A stretch of DNA of 64,000 nt from Halobacillus sp. A5 (GCF_024189315.1 NZ_JAIZEO010000001.1:1420837-1484836), one strand, 5' to 3'. Shown: positions 1 through 9,204, counted from the stretch's first letter. Translations and numbers: made by a program. Notes: a model not told the origin generated them from the letters alone.

Positions 1-853
1 CACCATTTTCCGTTGCTATTTCTGCATTCTCAAGCTCCAGGTTATCTATGTTTGCTTTTCTTCCTGCTGCAACCAGCAGATGTGAGGCTTGAACAGTTGC
101 AGGACTGCCCTTTTTATTAAAATAAACCGTCACTCCTTCATCGGCTGACTCTACATGGTCGACTTGAGTCCCGGTAATGATTATTATTTTTTTTGCCAGT
201 TCTTTCTGCACCAGATCTGCAATTTCTTCATCTTCTTTAGCCAGAATCGTTTCCGAGCTTTCTAAAAGGGTAGTTTTCACACCTAAGTGGGCTAAAGCCT
301 GAGCTAGTTCCACTCCCACTGCACCGCCGCCGATAACAATAATAGAATATGGTCTCTCCTTAAGTGAAAAAATCGTCTCATTGGTTAAATAATCTACCTG
401 TTCGATACCCTGTATAGACGGAATAGAAGGAGAAGATCCTGAAGCAATGACAATACGCTTCGCTGTAATCAAATCATTTCCTACTTGAAGAGTATGATTG
501 TTCAGGAACTTAGCAGATCCCTCGTATACAGCTACCCCCATATCAATAAAACGCTGTTTAGAATCGTGTGAATGCACCTCTTCCACTGCTTCCTTTACCC
601 GACTCATTGCTTTAGTAAATAACGAATTATACTGGTCCTCTGAGAGGTTCATGTGTACGGACCAATCAACCGCCTCAGAAGCAGCTGTTATTAAAGCTTT
701 GGACGGCACACATCCGAAATGGAGACAATCACCACCAAGCTTAATCTCACGTTCGATCAACGCAGTAGAAGCACCAAAGGAAGCCGCTCCGGCAGCAGCT
801 GTCAGCCCTCCGGCTCCCCCTCCTATAACTGCTAATTGATAATCATACCTCAT
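1..853 (-). CDS. FAD-dependent pyridine nucleotide-disulphide oxidoreductase, C-terminus cut by window edge
   Basis: The protein begins MRYDYQLAVIGGGAGGLTAA, an FAD-binding Rossmann motif, followed by GGDCLHFGCVPSKAL, the redox-active CxxxxC disulphide of the dihydrolipoamide dehydrogenase / mercuric reductase superfamily. Further on, VIGGGAVGVELAQAL is the NAD(P)-binding Rossmann fold. About 284 residues are visible; the rest, including the dimerisation domain, lies beyond position 1. The start ATG (853-851) overlaps the TGA stop of the upstream DUF1499 gene as ATGA, which suggests translational coupling. No N-terminal HMA metal-binding domain is present, so it looks like the MerA-like group of unknown substrate rather than a true mercuric reductase. 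Family assignment is firm; the substrate is unknown. Confidence 0.85.
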   Translation of the reverse strand, partial: MRYDYQLAVIGGGAGGLTAAAGAASFGASTALIEREIKLGGDCLHFGCVPSKALITAASEAVDWSVHMNLSEDQYNSLFTKAMSRVKEAVEEVHSHDSKQRFIDMGVAVYEGSAKFLNNHTLQVGNDLITAKRIVIASGSSPSIPSIQGIEQVDYLTNETIFSLKERPYSIIVIGGGAVGVELAQALAHLGVKTTLLESSETILAKEDEEIADLVQKELAKKIIIITGTQVDHVESADEGVTVYFNKKGSPATVQASHLLVAAGRKANIDNLELENAEIATENG

Positions 854-1251
854 AGACTACTCTCACCTTTATGCTTCTGCTTATATCTCACAGAAAAATT
901 CTCCATTCGCTTACGATTAACATTAAAATCAGAGCTTCCCACTCTTGAAGCTGATCTAAAATGTAATAATTCATTTTCGTTATCAAGATAAAACTCTACA
1001 TCATCTTTAAACTTAAGCCATTTGGAAGAAAATACTACATGCAAATAATCAAGCGCCTCGTCTTTAATTTCATTCCGACCCATTTCTTGAACAATTTCTT
1101 TTATTAGATTTTTCGTGGTGTTAGTAGATGAAATAAACGGAAGCGCCTCCATTCGTTTATTTAATTGTTCAGACTGTGTAGATACGCAGTTAGGTGACTT
1201 TGGACATGGTTCTAAACAACTAAATTTCACTCCTGAGTAAGACTGAGACAT
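850..1251 (-). CDS. DUF1499 family protein
   Basis: This 133-residue protein carries the DUF1499 signatures CPKSPNCVST near residues 16-25 and FRSASRVGSSDFNVNRKR near residues 97-114. The biochemical role of the family is not established. There is no signal peptide or membrane segment. It overlaps the downstream flavoprotein oxidoreductase by 4 bp, so the two probably form an operon. The cysteine-rich N-terminus may bind a cofactor or metal, but that is only a guess. Confidence 0.8.
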   Translation of the reverse strand: MSQSYSGVKFSCLEPCPKSPNCVSTQSEQLNKRMEALPFISSTNTTKNLIKEIVQEMGRNEIKDEALDYLHVVFSSKWLKFKDDVEFYLDNENELLHFRSASRVGSSDFNVNRKRMENFSVRYKQKHKGESSL

Positions 1252-1313
1252 CCTTCTTCCTCCTCATCAATGTGTGCTCCGTTTCTATTTATTATGTATT
1301 CACTATTTCACCT

Positions 1314-1344
1314 ATAAAAAAACACTTCCACGCGGCTGGAAATG
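1314..1344 (-). terminator. Rho-independent terminator after rsgI
   Basis: On the minus strand ACATTTCCA pairs with TGGAAGTGT around a 5-base loop and is followed by a run of seven T. It lies 29 bp after the rsgI stop codon. Confidence 0.75.
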
Positions 1345-1372
1345 TCGATTGTTTTCGTATGTACTATTCTTT

Positions 1373-2548
1373 TTAGTTAGGATTCCCCTTATGATCAGGT
1401 TTTCCCTTATGGTCATTTTTATTGGAATTTTTATTCTTTTGAGAAGGGTGGTCTTTGTCTTTTTCCTTATTACCGCGGTCTTCGCTTCTAGCAGCATCTT
1501 TTTCCCTGGATTTATCACTATTATTCTCAGATGGTTTTTCAGTGTCGTTTTTTGACTTCTTCTTTTCGAAATTCTGCTGGCCAGCAGAATTTCCTCCTTT
1601 TGCATCTCCATTTTTCCCTTTTTCATTAGACGGGTGATCTGGCTCTTTCTCCCTGTGTGGAGTAGAATTTTCTACTTCTTTTTCCCCTTTATCCTGATTA
1701 GGAACTGGATGAATTTCCTGCTGGTCAGGCTTACTCCTATTGAATTTTTGATGAGGCAGCATCAATTCTTCTTCAACAGGTTCCTCATTTGAGCTTCCAG
1801 GTTCCTTATCATTATCCGATGATTTATTTTCTTCATAAAAAGATTGTATAATTGCCAGGTCATCATCTTCAATAGATTCGCCTTCCTGCTCTTCTGATTC
1901 CTCTGCATCCTCACCTATGGACTCAGCCATCAGCTCATTCACGGAAGTTTCTTCGTCCTCAGCCTGCTTTCTCACTTTGTTGGGAACGTTATAGGAGGCT
2001 AACATAAGACCTTCCATTTCATCATGCAGATAATTCTCAATTTCACTAGAAAAATCAGAGTCTTTATCCTTTAAATAGCTGACTCCAATTAATACTTCCT
2101 GATCCCTGTTCATATACCCTTGCTGTTGACTTAGAGAAATCATTTGCAGGGCTACTTCAGAAGCGGGCTGCTTCTTCCAATCTGTCATCCGGGTAATCAT
2201 CTCTTCTGCTTCATCATTTAAAGGATTTAACTTTAACACCTTCATTTTTCCATTAACTTCCATCTCGACACTAGGATTAATATCAACGTTTACAAAGGCA
2301 TAAGCTTTGTTATCCTCATGCCAGAAATATGCCGGAAATAGAGTTAATAATATGGCCATGGCTACAGCAGCAAGCTTCATCCGATGCACGAGGAAGAGGT
2401 CTTTCATACTTGAGTCTTTAAAGGACTGAAAATGAACTTCCATTCCAACGTTAGCTCGTTTTAAGCGTTTGGCTTTATGAAAGGTTCCATCATCAACCAT
2501 AACGATGGTGAATTTTTTGTTCTGCTCCATTACAATACCTTTCCTCAC
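1373..2548 (-). CDS. rsgI: Anti-sigma-I factor RsgI
   Basis: This 391-residue protein has the RsgI layout. The N-terminal cytoplasmic anti-sigma domain begins MRKGIVMEQNKKFTIVM. One membrane helix follows near residues 57-76. The juxtamembrane extracytoplasmic domain contains DINPSVEMEVN, including the Asn-Pro at which B. subtilis RsgI is known to autocleave. After about residue 200 a long, low-complexity, acid/Lys/Asn-rich tail (KNKNSNKND-like) presumably reaches into the cell wall. RsgI holds SigI inactive until intramembrane proteolysis. The start is GTG at 2548, overlapping the sigI stop as GTGA; an ATG at 2530 also has an SD-like AGGAAAGG, but the family N-terminus is conserved from the GTG. 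Confidence 0.9.
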   Translation of the reverse strand: MRKGIVMEQNKKFTIVMVDDGTFHKAKRLKRANVGMEVHFQSFKDSSMKDLFLVHRMKLAAVAMAILLTLFPAYFWHEDNKAYAFVNVDINPSVEMEVNGKMKVLKLNPLNDEAEEMITRMTDWKKQPASEVALQMISLSQQQGYMNRDQEVLIGVSYLKDKDSDFSSEIENYLHDEMEGLMLASYNVPNKVRKQAEDEETSVNELMAESIGEDAEESEEQEGESIEDDDLAIIQSFYEENKSSDNDKEPGSSNEEPVEEELMLPHQKFNRSKPDQQEIHPVPNQDKGEKEVENSTPHREKEPDHPSNEKGKNGDAKGGNSAGQQNFEKKKSKNDTEKPSENNSDKSREKDAARSEDRGNKEKDKDHPSQKNKNSNKNDHKGKPDHKGNPN

Positions 2549-3282
2549 ATACCCACACCCTTTAGATATTCTCTTAGATATACGTAATCCCCAGCTAGAA
2601 TAATAACCATGGCAATGATGAATTTACGATTCCGCTCTAAAGTTTTTTTGCTGACCTCTACTTTGCAAACTAAATCCTTCATTGGCAGTCTGCCTTTAAG
2701 AAGGACCTGTTCACGCAGCAGTTCATCATTATAAACAATACGAGCAACCTGAATTGCGGATTCTCTTGCATCTATGTGCTTTGGGGAAGATTCTGTTAGT
2801 TCTTCGAAGGTCAGTCCATACTTTTGCAGCTGGGTTTGAAATTCGACGATTTCTTCCCTCCGGTACCAGGCTTCAGTTTCCAGTGCGAAACGGTCTTTCG
2901 CTGCTTTTATTTCAGAAGGATTCTCCATCTGTTCATCATCAACGTATTCTTCGTCCAGTGACATCATTTTAGGACGTTTCTGTTCATTGCGAATATAATC
3001 GATTACTTTACGCTTAATCACAAGCTTCGCAAATGACAGAAACGAGCTTCCTTTATCATAGGAATACGCATGAATCGCTTCATTAAAAGCCAGTAAGCCA
3101 ACACTGAATTCGTCATCCTTAGCTGGGTCTATATATCTTTTACATACTTCAGAAACACTTTTGGCGATAAAAGGTTGATACTGTTGCAGAATTTCATTTT
3201 TGGCATCGTCGTCTCCCTCTTTTGCTGCTGCTACACGTTCATCAAGGGAGGTGTCTTTCTTTCTTAACAGGCGCATGATCAA
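2545..3282 (-). CDS. sigI: RNA polymerase sigma factor SigI
   Basis: This 245-residue sigma-70-family protein matches SigI. Region 2 is visible as DDEFSVGLLAFNEAIHAY and SSFLSFAKLVIKRKVIDYIR (about residues 56-95). A C-terminal DNA-binding SigI-C domain includes VCKVEVSKKTLERNRKFIIA. In Bacillus SigI controls cell-wall and heat-stress genes and is held inactive by RsgI, encoded immediately downstream. The likely start is TTG at 3282, nine bases after GGAGG; an ATG two codons later is an alternative. The 5' leader contains a perfect hairpin (3302-3321). Confidence 0.9.
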   Translation of the reverse strand: MIMRLLRKKDTSLDERVAAAKEGDDDAKNEILQQYQPFIAKSVSEVCKRYIDPAKDDEFSVGLLAFNEAIHAYSYDKGSSFLSFAKLVIKRKVIDYIRNEQKRPKMMSLDEEYVDDEQMENPSEIKAAKDRFALETEAWYRREEIVEFQTQLQKYGLTFEELTESSPKHIDARESAIQVARIVYNDELLREQVLLKGRLPMKDLVCKVEVSKKTLERNRKFIIAMVIILAGDYVYLREYLKGVGM

Positions 3283-3301
3283 CCTTCACCACCTCCAGCC
3301 A

Positions 3302-3321
3302 CTCATACGATTTCGTATGAG
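3302..3321 (-). promoter_or_regulatory. Perfect 20-bp inverted repeat in the sigI leader
   Basis: CTCATACGATTTCGTATGAG is a 9-bp perfect palindrome with a 2-bp centre, located about 10 bp upstream of the sigI Shine-Dalgarno sequence. As RNA it would form a tight hairpin; as DNA it could be an operator. A weak SigI-like pair (ACGCCC and CGAA on the minus strand) lies at its edge, but this is speculative. The rest of 3322-3670 is AT-rich and shows no gene. Confidence 0.5.
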
Positions 3322-3685
3322 CACTCTTTTATTTGGGCGTTTCTTTAAAAATAATTTCAATTAGATTACATTTTTGTATCAACCATTAAAACTGAAGTAA
3401 TTTTTACTAATCTTATAAATAGGTATGTTTTTGGTATTTAATCGAGCAAGACAATTTTACTTAATATTCGACGAAAATTCCACCACACTCGATTTACAGT
3501 TTGTTAAATAATCATTTCAAAAAACAGGGCAAATGTCACACTAATTTTCATTAAGAATATATGCCCCGAACTAACGACTTCTAACTAGTACTTTATACCC
3601 CATTCGAACAAAGTTCCATACCTCTGCGTTTAAATTTTCTCATATAGGTTATACCCTCATTAGCGGTATATTGGGAGGTGAGAGT

Positions 3686-4273
3686 ATGAAAGCTCTGTTG
3701 TTAAACTGCAGCTTGGAAAAAGGGCATAAAGAAACAGACACCGAACAATTACTTGATCGATCTGCATTAAATTTTCAAAAAGAAAAAGTAGATGTAGAGC
3801 GAATACACCTGCGTGATTTTCACATTGCATTTGGGGTCACGAGTAACTTAAATGGAAATGATGAATGGCCATTCGTATTTAATAAAATTTGTGAAGCGGA
3901 TATTGTTTTATTAGCCACTCCCGTTACATTAGGTGAAAAAAGCAGTGTCGCAACACTAATTATTGAACGCCTTGAAGGTTATCACAATATGAAGAACAAA
4001 AAAGGACAGCACCTGTTTTACAATAAGGTGGGAGGCATAATCGCTGTTGATGGAGGTGACGGCGGCGCCAGGGTGGCCGTTCAGTCCATTATGTACAGCT
4101 TCTCGATGCTCGGGTTCAGCATCCCCCCTCATGCCGGCACGATTTGCGGTGAATCGCTTCTTAATGAATCAGGCGTCCTGTCAGCTGAAGACAATATATT
4201 TCAAATGACCTCTAATTTAATTAACTTCGCTGAAATCTTAACCTTTCATCCTATCCCTGTAGTAAAAGAATAA
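3686..4273 (+). CDS. Flavodoxin-like NAD(P)H-dependent oxidoreductase
   Basis: This is a 195-residue protein. The N-terminus MKALLLNCSLEKGHKETDT has the flavodoxin-like fold expected of NADPH-dependent FMN reductases (beta strand, then a phosphate-binding loop rich in small and polar residues). ADIVLLATPVTLGEKSS in the middle matches the family pattern of a strand followed by the flavin-contacting loop. The ATG at 3686 is preferred because GGGAGGTG ends five bases upstream; a TTG at 3671 would contain that ribosome binding site. The gene is monocistronic, divergent from sigI, and ends at a bidirectional terminator. The electron acceptor is unknown. Confidence 0.75.
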   Translation: MKALLLNCSLEKGHKETDTEQLLDRSALNFQKEKVDVERIHLRDFHIAFGVTSNLNGNDEWPFVFNKICEADIVLLATPVTLGEKSSVATLIIERLEGYHNMKNKKGQHLFYNKVGGIIAVDGGDGGARVAVQSIMYSFSMLGFSIPPHAGTICGESLLNESGVLSAEDNIFQMTSNLINFAEILTFHPIPVVKE

Positions 4274-4277
4274 ATTG

Positions 4278-4311
4278 ATCCCCCGCCTTTGTCTTTAAGG
4301 CAGGGGATTTT
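4278..4311. terminator. Bidirectional terminator between convergent genes
   Basis: ATCCCC-GCCTT pairs with AAGGC-GGGGAT, followed by TTTT on the plus strand. It separates the flavin reductase-like gene from the convergent protease gene, whose last codons overlap the hairpin. Confidence 0.75.
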
Positions 4312-5110
4312 CACTTTCTTCGTAATAGTAGTCAATAGGGACAGCCAGACCCACTCTGCCAAAGTCATCATTTCTGGAAGTGGCAAAAACAACAGCTGTT
4401 ACTTCCCCATCTGCATTAATCACCGGACTCCCGGAATTTCCTCTGTATATAGGGGCGTCCAGCATGAGTACAGGACGGTTCCAATCATCGATTTCAGTAT
4501 AATCAATAATGTTTCCTTTATTAGCCACCCCGGAAAAGCTTAACGGGTTACCAATAAAAGAAAAGCTTTCATTCGTACTAAATTTCGTTTCAGAAGCCAG
4601 CGGCAGGTGAGGAAAGTCTTTGCCTTCTGCTTTTAATACCGCCAAATCTACGCCGGGCATTTCTTCAACAACCTCAGCTTCATGAAGCCCTGTTTCTGGA
4701 AAGCTGACGGAGACTCTAGTTTCCTCTTCCACAACATGATGATTAGTCAAAATGAACCCTTCGTCACTAATGGAAAAACCAGTCCCCCTGCTCTCTCCTG
4801 CTTTTATCGTAACTACCGAACGCTTATAGTCCGAAATTTCATCATTAGTTGAGAGCTTAGCTGAGGTGACTAAAAAATCAAAAGCAGGAATCGACAGCGT
4901 ATTAGGCAGAATGGCCGCAGCCATCATAAATGCAATCAGGTAAAAAATCCATTTAGGAAAAGGTCTGGTTTTTTCATTCTTTTCTTTTGCTGCTCTTTCA
5001 AGTGCTTTTTTCTTCTCTTCCTGCACGAGAATATACATCTCTTCCTCGTCAATTTCTTCATATAGATCTTTATCAATTATATCTTTTTCTTTTTTGTCAC
5101 GATCAGTCAT
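4295..5110 (-). CDS. Membrane-anchored S1C (HtrA-like) serine protease without PDZ domain
   Basis: This 271-residue protein starts with a charged cytoplasmic segment (about 70 residues, coiled-coil-like EEEKKKALERAAKEKNEK). One membrane helix follows (WIFYLIAFMMAAAILPNTL, about 74-92). The trypsin-like domain has the full catalytic triad: His in LTNHHVV, Asp in GVDLAVL and Ser in RGNSGSPV. The oxyanion region looks intact. No PDZ domain follows; the protein ends soon after the protease fold, unlike HtrA, HtrB and YyxA. It probably acts outside the membrane on misfolded or specific proteins; substrates cannot be inferred. Confidence 0.85.
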   Translation of the reverse strand: MTDRDKKEKDIIDKDLYEEIDEEEMYILVQEEKKKALERAAKEKNEKTRPFPKWIFYLIAFMMAAAILPNTLSIPAFDFLVTSAKLSTNDEISDYKRSVVTIKAGESRGTGFSISDEGFILTNHHVVEEETRVSVSFPETGLHEAEVVEEMPGVDLAVLKAEGKDFPHLPLASETKFSTNESFSFIGNPLSFSGVANKGNIIDYTEIDDWNRPVLMLDAPIYRGNSGSPVINADGEVTAVVFATSRNDDFGRVGLAVPIDYYYEESENPLP

Positions 5111-5143
5111 TATTCCACCTCGTGAACTAGTGTAGGCATTATC

Positions 5144-7177
5144 TTAAACAGCCGGCTGCTTTAAAGTACCTTGCTGCATCTTATACATTTGGTGATACTT
5201 ACCGCCTTCTTCAATAAGAGTTTCATGACTGCCTCTTTCTATGATTGTACCACGTTCCAGCACAAATATTTGATCCGCTTGCTTAATTGTTGATAGGCGG
5301 TGGGCAATGACTAATGTAGTTCTTCCTTGCTTAAGCACTTCCAACGCTTGTTGAATCAGCTGCTCTGTTTCTGTATCAATATTAGCCGTTGCCTCATCGA
5401 GTATTAATATAGCCGGATCGAAAGCAAGTGCTCTTGCAAAAGAAATTAGCTGCCGTTCTCCCATTGACAGAGAGTCGCCGTTTTCACGCAGTGGAGTATC
5501 GTATGTTAAAGGCAGTTTATTTATAAAACGATCTGCTCCTACTGCTGTTAGGGACTGGATAGCCATTTCCCGGGAAATGTTTTTATCATTCATTGTCACA
5601 TTTGAGAGAATCGTGCCAGAGAAAATAAACGGGTCCTGCAATACGATCCCCATATGGCTGCGAATTTGCTGTCTTGACCATTCTGTAATTGAATGATTAT
5701 CGACAGAAATCGTGCCTTTTTGATGATCATAAAAACGGAATAGAATATTCATTATAGAACTTTTACCCGAACCAGTATGACCAACAAATGCAGCTGTTTC
5801 TCCTGGTCTTATGTCAAAAGTCAGGTCATGTAATACGTAATCCTTATCGTTATAGGCGAACGAAACCTGATCAAATTCGATATGACCTTCATAGCGTTTC
5901 ATTGGGAGGGCGCAAACGTCCTCCCCCGGTTCATTCATTAATTCAAATACTCTTCCTGCTGCGACCCTCGCTTGTTCCAATTGAGGAAGCTGGTTAACGA
6001 GATCCGTTACAGGCTGAAATAAACGGTTTAAATAATCGACAAAAGCATACAGCACACCTGCTGTTACAATCCCTTCCGCTCCAATAGTTCCAGATCCGAA
6101 ATACCAAAGAAAGGCAACAAAGGCCAGGTTTCTTATGACATTTACTAAATTAAATGAAGTAAACGCGCTTAACTTCACTAACTTTCGTGCAAAAGTAAAG
6201 TGCCTCTGATTCAGTCGCTCAAAATCTCCGGATACTTGCTTTTCCTGACGGAAGGCTTGAATAATTGACATCCCTTGTATCGCTTCATTAATGTTTCCGT
6301 TCATGTCGCTCACTGTTGACCGGACGACTGTATTAAATTTGCCGCCATAATATTTATAGACCCTCATCCATATTAGAATAATGGGAATAACCAGCAAGCA
6401 GAGAAGCGCTAATTTAGCATCCAGCAAGAATAAAGCCAAAAGAATGCCTGTCATATAAATTATACTGGATACAAAGGTAGCTAGTACTTTTACATACAGC
6501 TCACGAATCGCTTCTGTATCATTTGTAACCCGGGCTACAATCTTTCCTGCCGGCTGATTAACAAAATAACCCATAGGAAGTCTTTGAATATGGCTGAATA
6601 AGTCATCTCTCATTTTACGTATAATTCGATTAGACGTCTTTTGCAGAATAAAGGTGTGGACAAACTGAAAACAAGCAGCCACAAGTAATAATCCAATGTA
6701 TAATGCAAGCAGCCAATATATTGGAGTCTGTTCCGGTTGAAAGAATTGGTACAGCTCATTTATTGATAACTTCTCCCCTTCGACTTCTACCGTTCCCTCA
6801 GGGGTATCTATTGTTAAAGTGCCCTGCTCCTCCACACTACGAGTGCCGTATAAGGGGACCTTCTCATCAATAAAATAATAATTTCTGTCAACTTGAAGAA
6901 TAACGGCTTCTGACTTAGTCTCTGCATTTTCCGTTACACGATCGTCCCGCACATATAGTTTATCATTATAAGGCACTGACCACTTACTTTCCTCTTCCAC
7001 TTCATGCCAGGTCGTTTCTATTCCTACGATATGTTTATCAATTAAATGCTTGGCTATAAATGGTCCTGTCAGCTCAAGAGCGACGGCTATGATAAGACAG
7101 ACGAGACCAATTATGATATTTCGTTTAAAGGTAAATGCGTATTGAAATAACTTTTTTTCAGTCGACTGCTTCTTCAT
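5144..7177 (-). CDS. bmrD: BmrD-like ABC multidrug exporter subunit (fused TMD-NBD)
   Basis: This 677-residue half-transporter has a type IV exporter membrane domain followed by an ATPase domain with Walker A GHTGSGKSS, signature LSMGERQ and Walker B LILDEATANID, including the catalytic Glu. An insertion of about 110 residues between the first two membrane helices (roughly residues 45-155) is the hallmark of BmrD/YheH, and the length matches (673 in B. subtilis). The ATG overlaps the bmrC stop as ATGA. It should pair with BmrC as a heterodimer that exports drugs, this subunit supplying the competent catalytic Glu. Confidence 0.9.
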   Translation of the reverse strand: MKKQSTEKKLFQYAFTFKRNIIIGLVCLIIAVALELTGPFIAKHLIDKHIVGIETTWHEVEEESKWSVPYNDKLYVRDDRVTENAETKSEAVILQVDRNYYFIDEKVPLYGTRSVEEQGTLTIDTPEGTVEVEGEKLSINELYQFFQPEQTPIYWLLALYIGLLLVAACFQFVHTFILQKTSNRIIRKMRDDLFSHIQRLPMGYFVNQPAGKIVARVTNDTEAIRELYVKVLATFVSSIIYMTGILLALFLLDAKLALLCLLVIPIILIWMRVYKYYGGKFNTVVRSTVSDMNGNINEAIQGMSIIQAFRQEKQVSGDFERLNQRHFTFARKLVKLSAFTSFNLVNVIRNLAFVAFLWYFGSGTIGAEGIVTAGVLYAFVDYLNRLFQPVTDLVNQLPQLEQARVAAGRVFELMNEPGEDVCALPMKRYEGHIEFDQVSFAYNDKDYVLHDLTFDIRPGETAAFVGHTGSGKSSIMNILFRFYDHQKGTISVDNHSITEWSRQQIRSHMGIVLQDPFIFSGTILSNVTMNDKNISREMAIQSLTAVGADRFINKLPLTYDTPLRENGDSLSMGERQLISFARALAFDPAILILDEATANIDTETEQLIQQALEVLKQGRTTLVIAHRLSTIKQADQIFVLERGTIIERGSHETLIEEGGKYHQMYKMQQGTLKQPAV

Positions 7178-8916
7178 TCTGCCCCCTCCTTCAGCTGCTG
7201 GTGTTCATATTGCTTCTGATACCAGCCTTTTATTTTCATTAATTCTTCATGTTTTCCTTGTTCAATAATGCGTCCTTCATCCAGAACGATAATGTGGTCC
7301 GCATGAGTTACGGCCGATAAGCGGTGGGCCGCAATAATTGTAGTTTTATTTCTTCTCTGTGCCCGCAGATGGCTGATAATAGCTGATTCCGTCTTTCCAT
7401 CTACTGCAGACATTGCATCATCCAGCAGCAAAATCTCCGGATCCATAATAAATGCCCTCGCAATACTTACACGCTGCTTCTGTCCGCCGGATAATGTTAC
7501 TCCACTTTCTCCTACAAGGGTATCCAGACCTTTAGGAAGTACTTTAATATCCTCTAAGAAATGGGCAAGCTCAAGCACCCTGTATATTTCTTGGTCTGAG
7601 GCGTCCATTCTGCCAAACTGAATATTTTCCCGGATGGTTTTTGAGAAAAGCACTTGATCCTGAGGAACATACCCGATCCAGGCACGGCTTCTGTCTAAGT
7701 CCACGTTATTGAGATTGACTCCATTGATCTCAATCGCCCCCTCGACCCCTGCATACTCCCTGAGAAACTGGCGGATAAAAGTTGTCTTCCCTGCTCCCGT
7801 TTTACCCACAACGCCCAATGTCTCCCCCTGGTTGATCCTAAGTGTGATTCTTTTTAAAGATGCTTCCTTTATCTGTGGGTAAGTAAAAGTTACATCTTTA
7901 AAATTAATAGTTCGAGGATTATCCACGTGTATAGGGTTGCCCGGCGGGACAACTTCAGGGGACTGGCTCAGCGTTTCATTCACGCGGTCAAGCGAAGCAT
8001 TGCCCCGCTGCATTACATTTATAAGCTCGCCTACAGCAAACATAGGCCAGATCAGCATACCTAAATATACATTAAAGGAGACCATCTCCCCTAAAGTAAT
8101 CACATTCTGAAAGACGAGTGAAGAGCCGTAGCCAAGGCCAATCGTATAAGCAATCCCTACTAAAATCGTGATGGTCGGTTCGAACATAGCATCAATCTTA
8201 GCCACTGCTACATTTTTTTCATAAACATCACTGGTCATCTCTTGAAAAGCCTGCTCATCATTTCTTTCCTGGACGAATGCACGAATCACCCTAACTCCTC
8301 TAACGGATTCAAGAACATTGTTATTTAGGTCTCCAAATGCCTCCTGAGCTTCCATGAAGCGGGAGTGAATAGCCTTACCATACCTGTTCATGACGATGGC
8401 CATAACAGGTAGTGGAAGCAAAGCAGCCAGGGTAAGTTTAAAACTGATTGTAAAACCCATCATTAATATAATTAAAATCATAAATATGGTAGAGTCCACC
8501 AGGGTTAATATACCAAATCCCGACGTCATCATAACTGCTTTTAGATCATTGGTGGAACGAGCCATTAAATCTCCAACTTTATTCGATTGGAAAAACCGCG
8601 GCGTCATTCTTAAGAAATGATTCATTAACCGTTCCCGCATCGTTCGTTCTAATGTTGCTGCCCCGCTGAATAATGTGTAGTCCCATAGATATGACAGCGT
8701 ATAGCTGAGTATGATGATCACTCCGTAAATGAGCAGAAGCTCCACTAATCGTTCCATCGTTAATGTATTAAATTGAATTTCGTCAATCGCTATGCCAACT
8801 AATTTGGGAGGTATTAAATCGACGGCACTTACAACAATTAATGCTGTGATTGCAAATGTATACTTCTTCCAATGCTCCTTAAAAAACCAGCCCAGCTTAA
8901 ATAACACACTAAACAT
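7174..8916 (-). CDS. bmrC: BmrC-like ABC multidrug exporter subunit (fused TMD-NBD)
   Basis: This is a 580-residue half-transporter with six predicted membrane helices and an ATPase domain: Walker A GKTGAGKTT, signature LSGGQKQR, Walker B ILLLDDAMSAVD. The residue after the Walker B Asp is Asp instead of the catalytic Glu, so this subunit provides the degenerate site, as known for the BmrC/BmrD heterodimer. It is first in the operon and is followed by bmrD with a 4-bp overlap. Its expression is probably controlled by the leader at 8948-9381. Confidence 0.9.
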   Translation of the reverse strand: MFSVLFKLGWFFKEHWKKYTFAITALIVVSAVDLIPPKLVGIAIDEIQFNTLTMERLVELLLIYGVIIILSYTLSYLWDYTLFSGAATLERTMRERLMNHFLRMTPRFFQSNKVGDLMARSTNDLKAVMMTSGFGILTLVDSTIFMILIILMMGFTISFKLTLAALLPLPVMAIVMNRYGKAIHSRFMEAQEAFGDLNNNVLESVRGVRVIRAFVQERNDEQAFQEMTSDVYEKNVAVAKIDAMFEPTITILVGIAYTIGLGYGSSLVFQNVITLGEMVSFNVYLGMLIWPMFAVGELINVMQRGNASLDRVNETLSQSPEVVPPGNPIHVDNPRTINFKDVTFTYPQIKEASLKRITLRINQGETLGVVGKTGAGKTTFIRQFLREYAGVEGAIEINGVNLNNVDLDRSRAWIGYVPQDQVLFSKTIRENIQFGRMDASDQEIYRVLELAHFLEDIKVLPKGLDTLVGESGVTLSGGQKQRVSIARAFIMDPEILLLDDAMSAVDGKTESAIISHLRAQRRNKTTIIAAHRLSAVTHADHIIVLDEGRIIEQGKHEELMKIKGWYQKQYEHQQLKEGAE

Positions 8917-8947
8917 AAAATCACCCTTTCCAACATAACGTCCATGG

Positions 8948-9004
8948 CTAGCCGCTTTCTTTCCATTCTTCTACCTTTTTCTTATCAGCTTTTTTGTTGT
9001 CCAT
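8948..9004 (-). CDS. Putative 18-residue micro-ORF between the attenuator and bmrC
   Basis: ATG at 9004 is preceded by AAGGAGG with 7-base spacing, an excellent ribosome binding site. It encodes MDNKKADKKKVEEWKESG and stops at TAG, 31 bp before bmrC. The peptide is highly charged and not a membrane peptide. It may be a coupling or leader ORF for bmrC; a function as a peptide is unproven. Confidence 0.45.
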   Translation of the reverse strand: MDNKKADKKKVEEWKESG

Positions 9005-9154
9005 CTTTCTTCCTCCTTATTTCTAATATTTATGTAAAGCGGTAAAAAACCGCTGAACAACTTCTTAAAGTACTCAAAGGCCAGTTTAGATTTCTTTACA
9101 GTTGGGGGAAGAGAAACAGTTTGAGAATAACTTTTTCTATTATTTACCAAATCC

Positions 9155-9189
9155 AAAACAAAAAAGCATACGTACGCGACGTATGCTTT
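9155..9189 (-). terminator. Intrinsic terminator (attenuator) in the bmrCD leader
   Basis: On the minus strand AAAGCATACGT pairs with ACGTATGCTTT around a 5-base loop and is followed by TTTTTGTTTT. It lies between the leader peptide gene and bmrC, where it would stop transcription before the transporter genes. The 5' arm can alternatively pair with ACGTATG at 9214-9220. Confidence 0.75.
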
Positions 9190-9204
9190 AAAAAGGATAT
9201 AACA

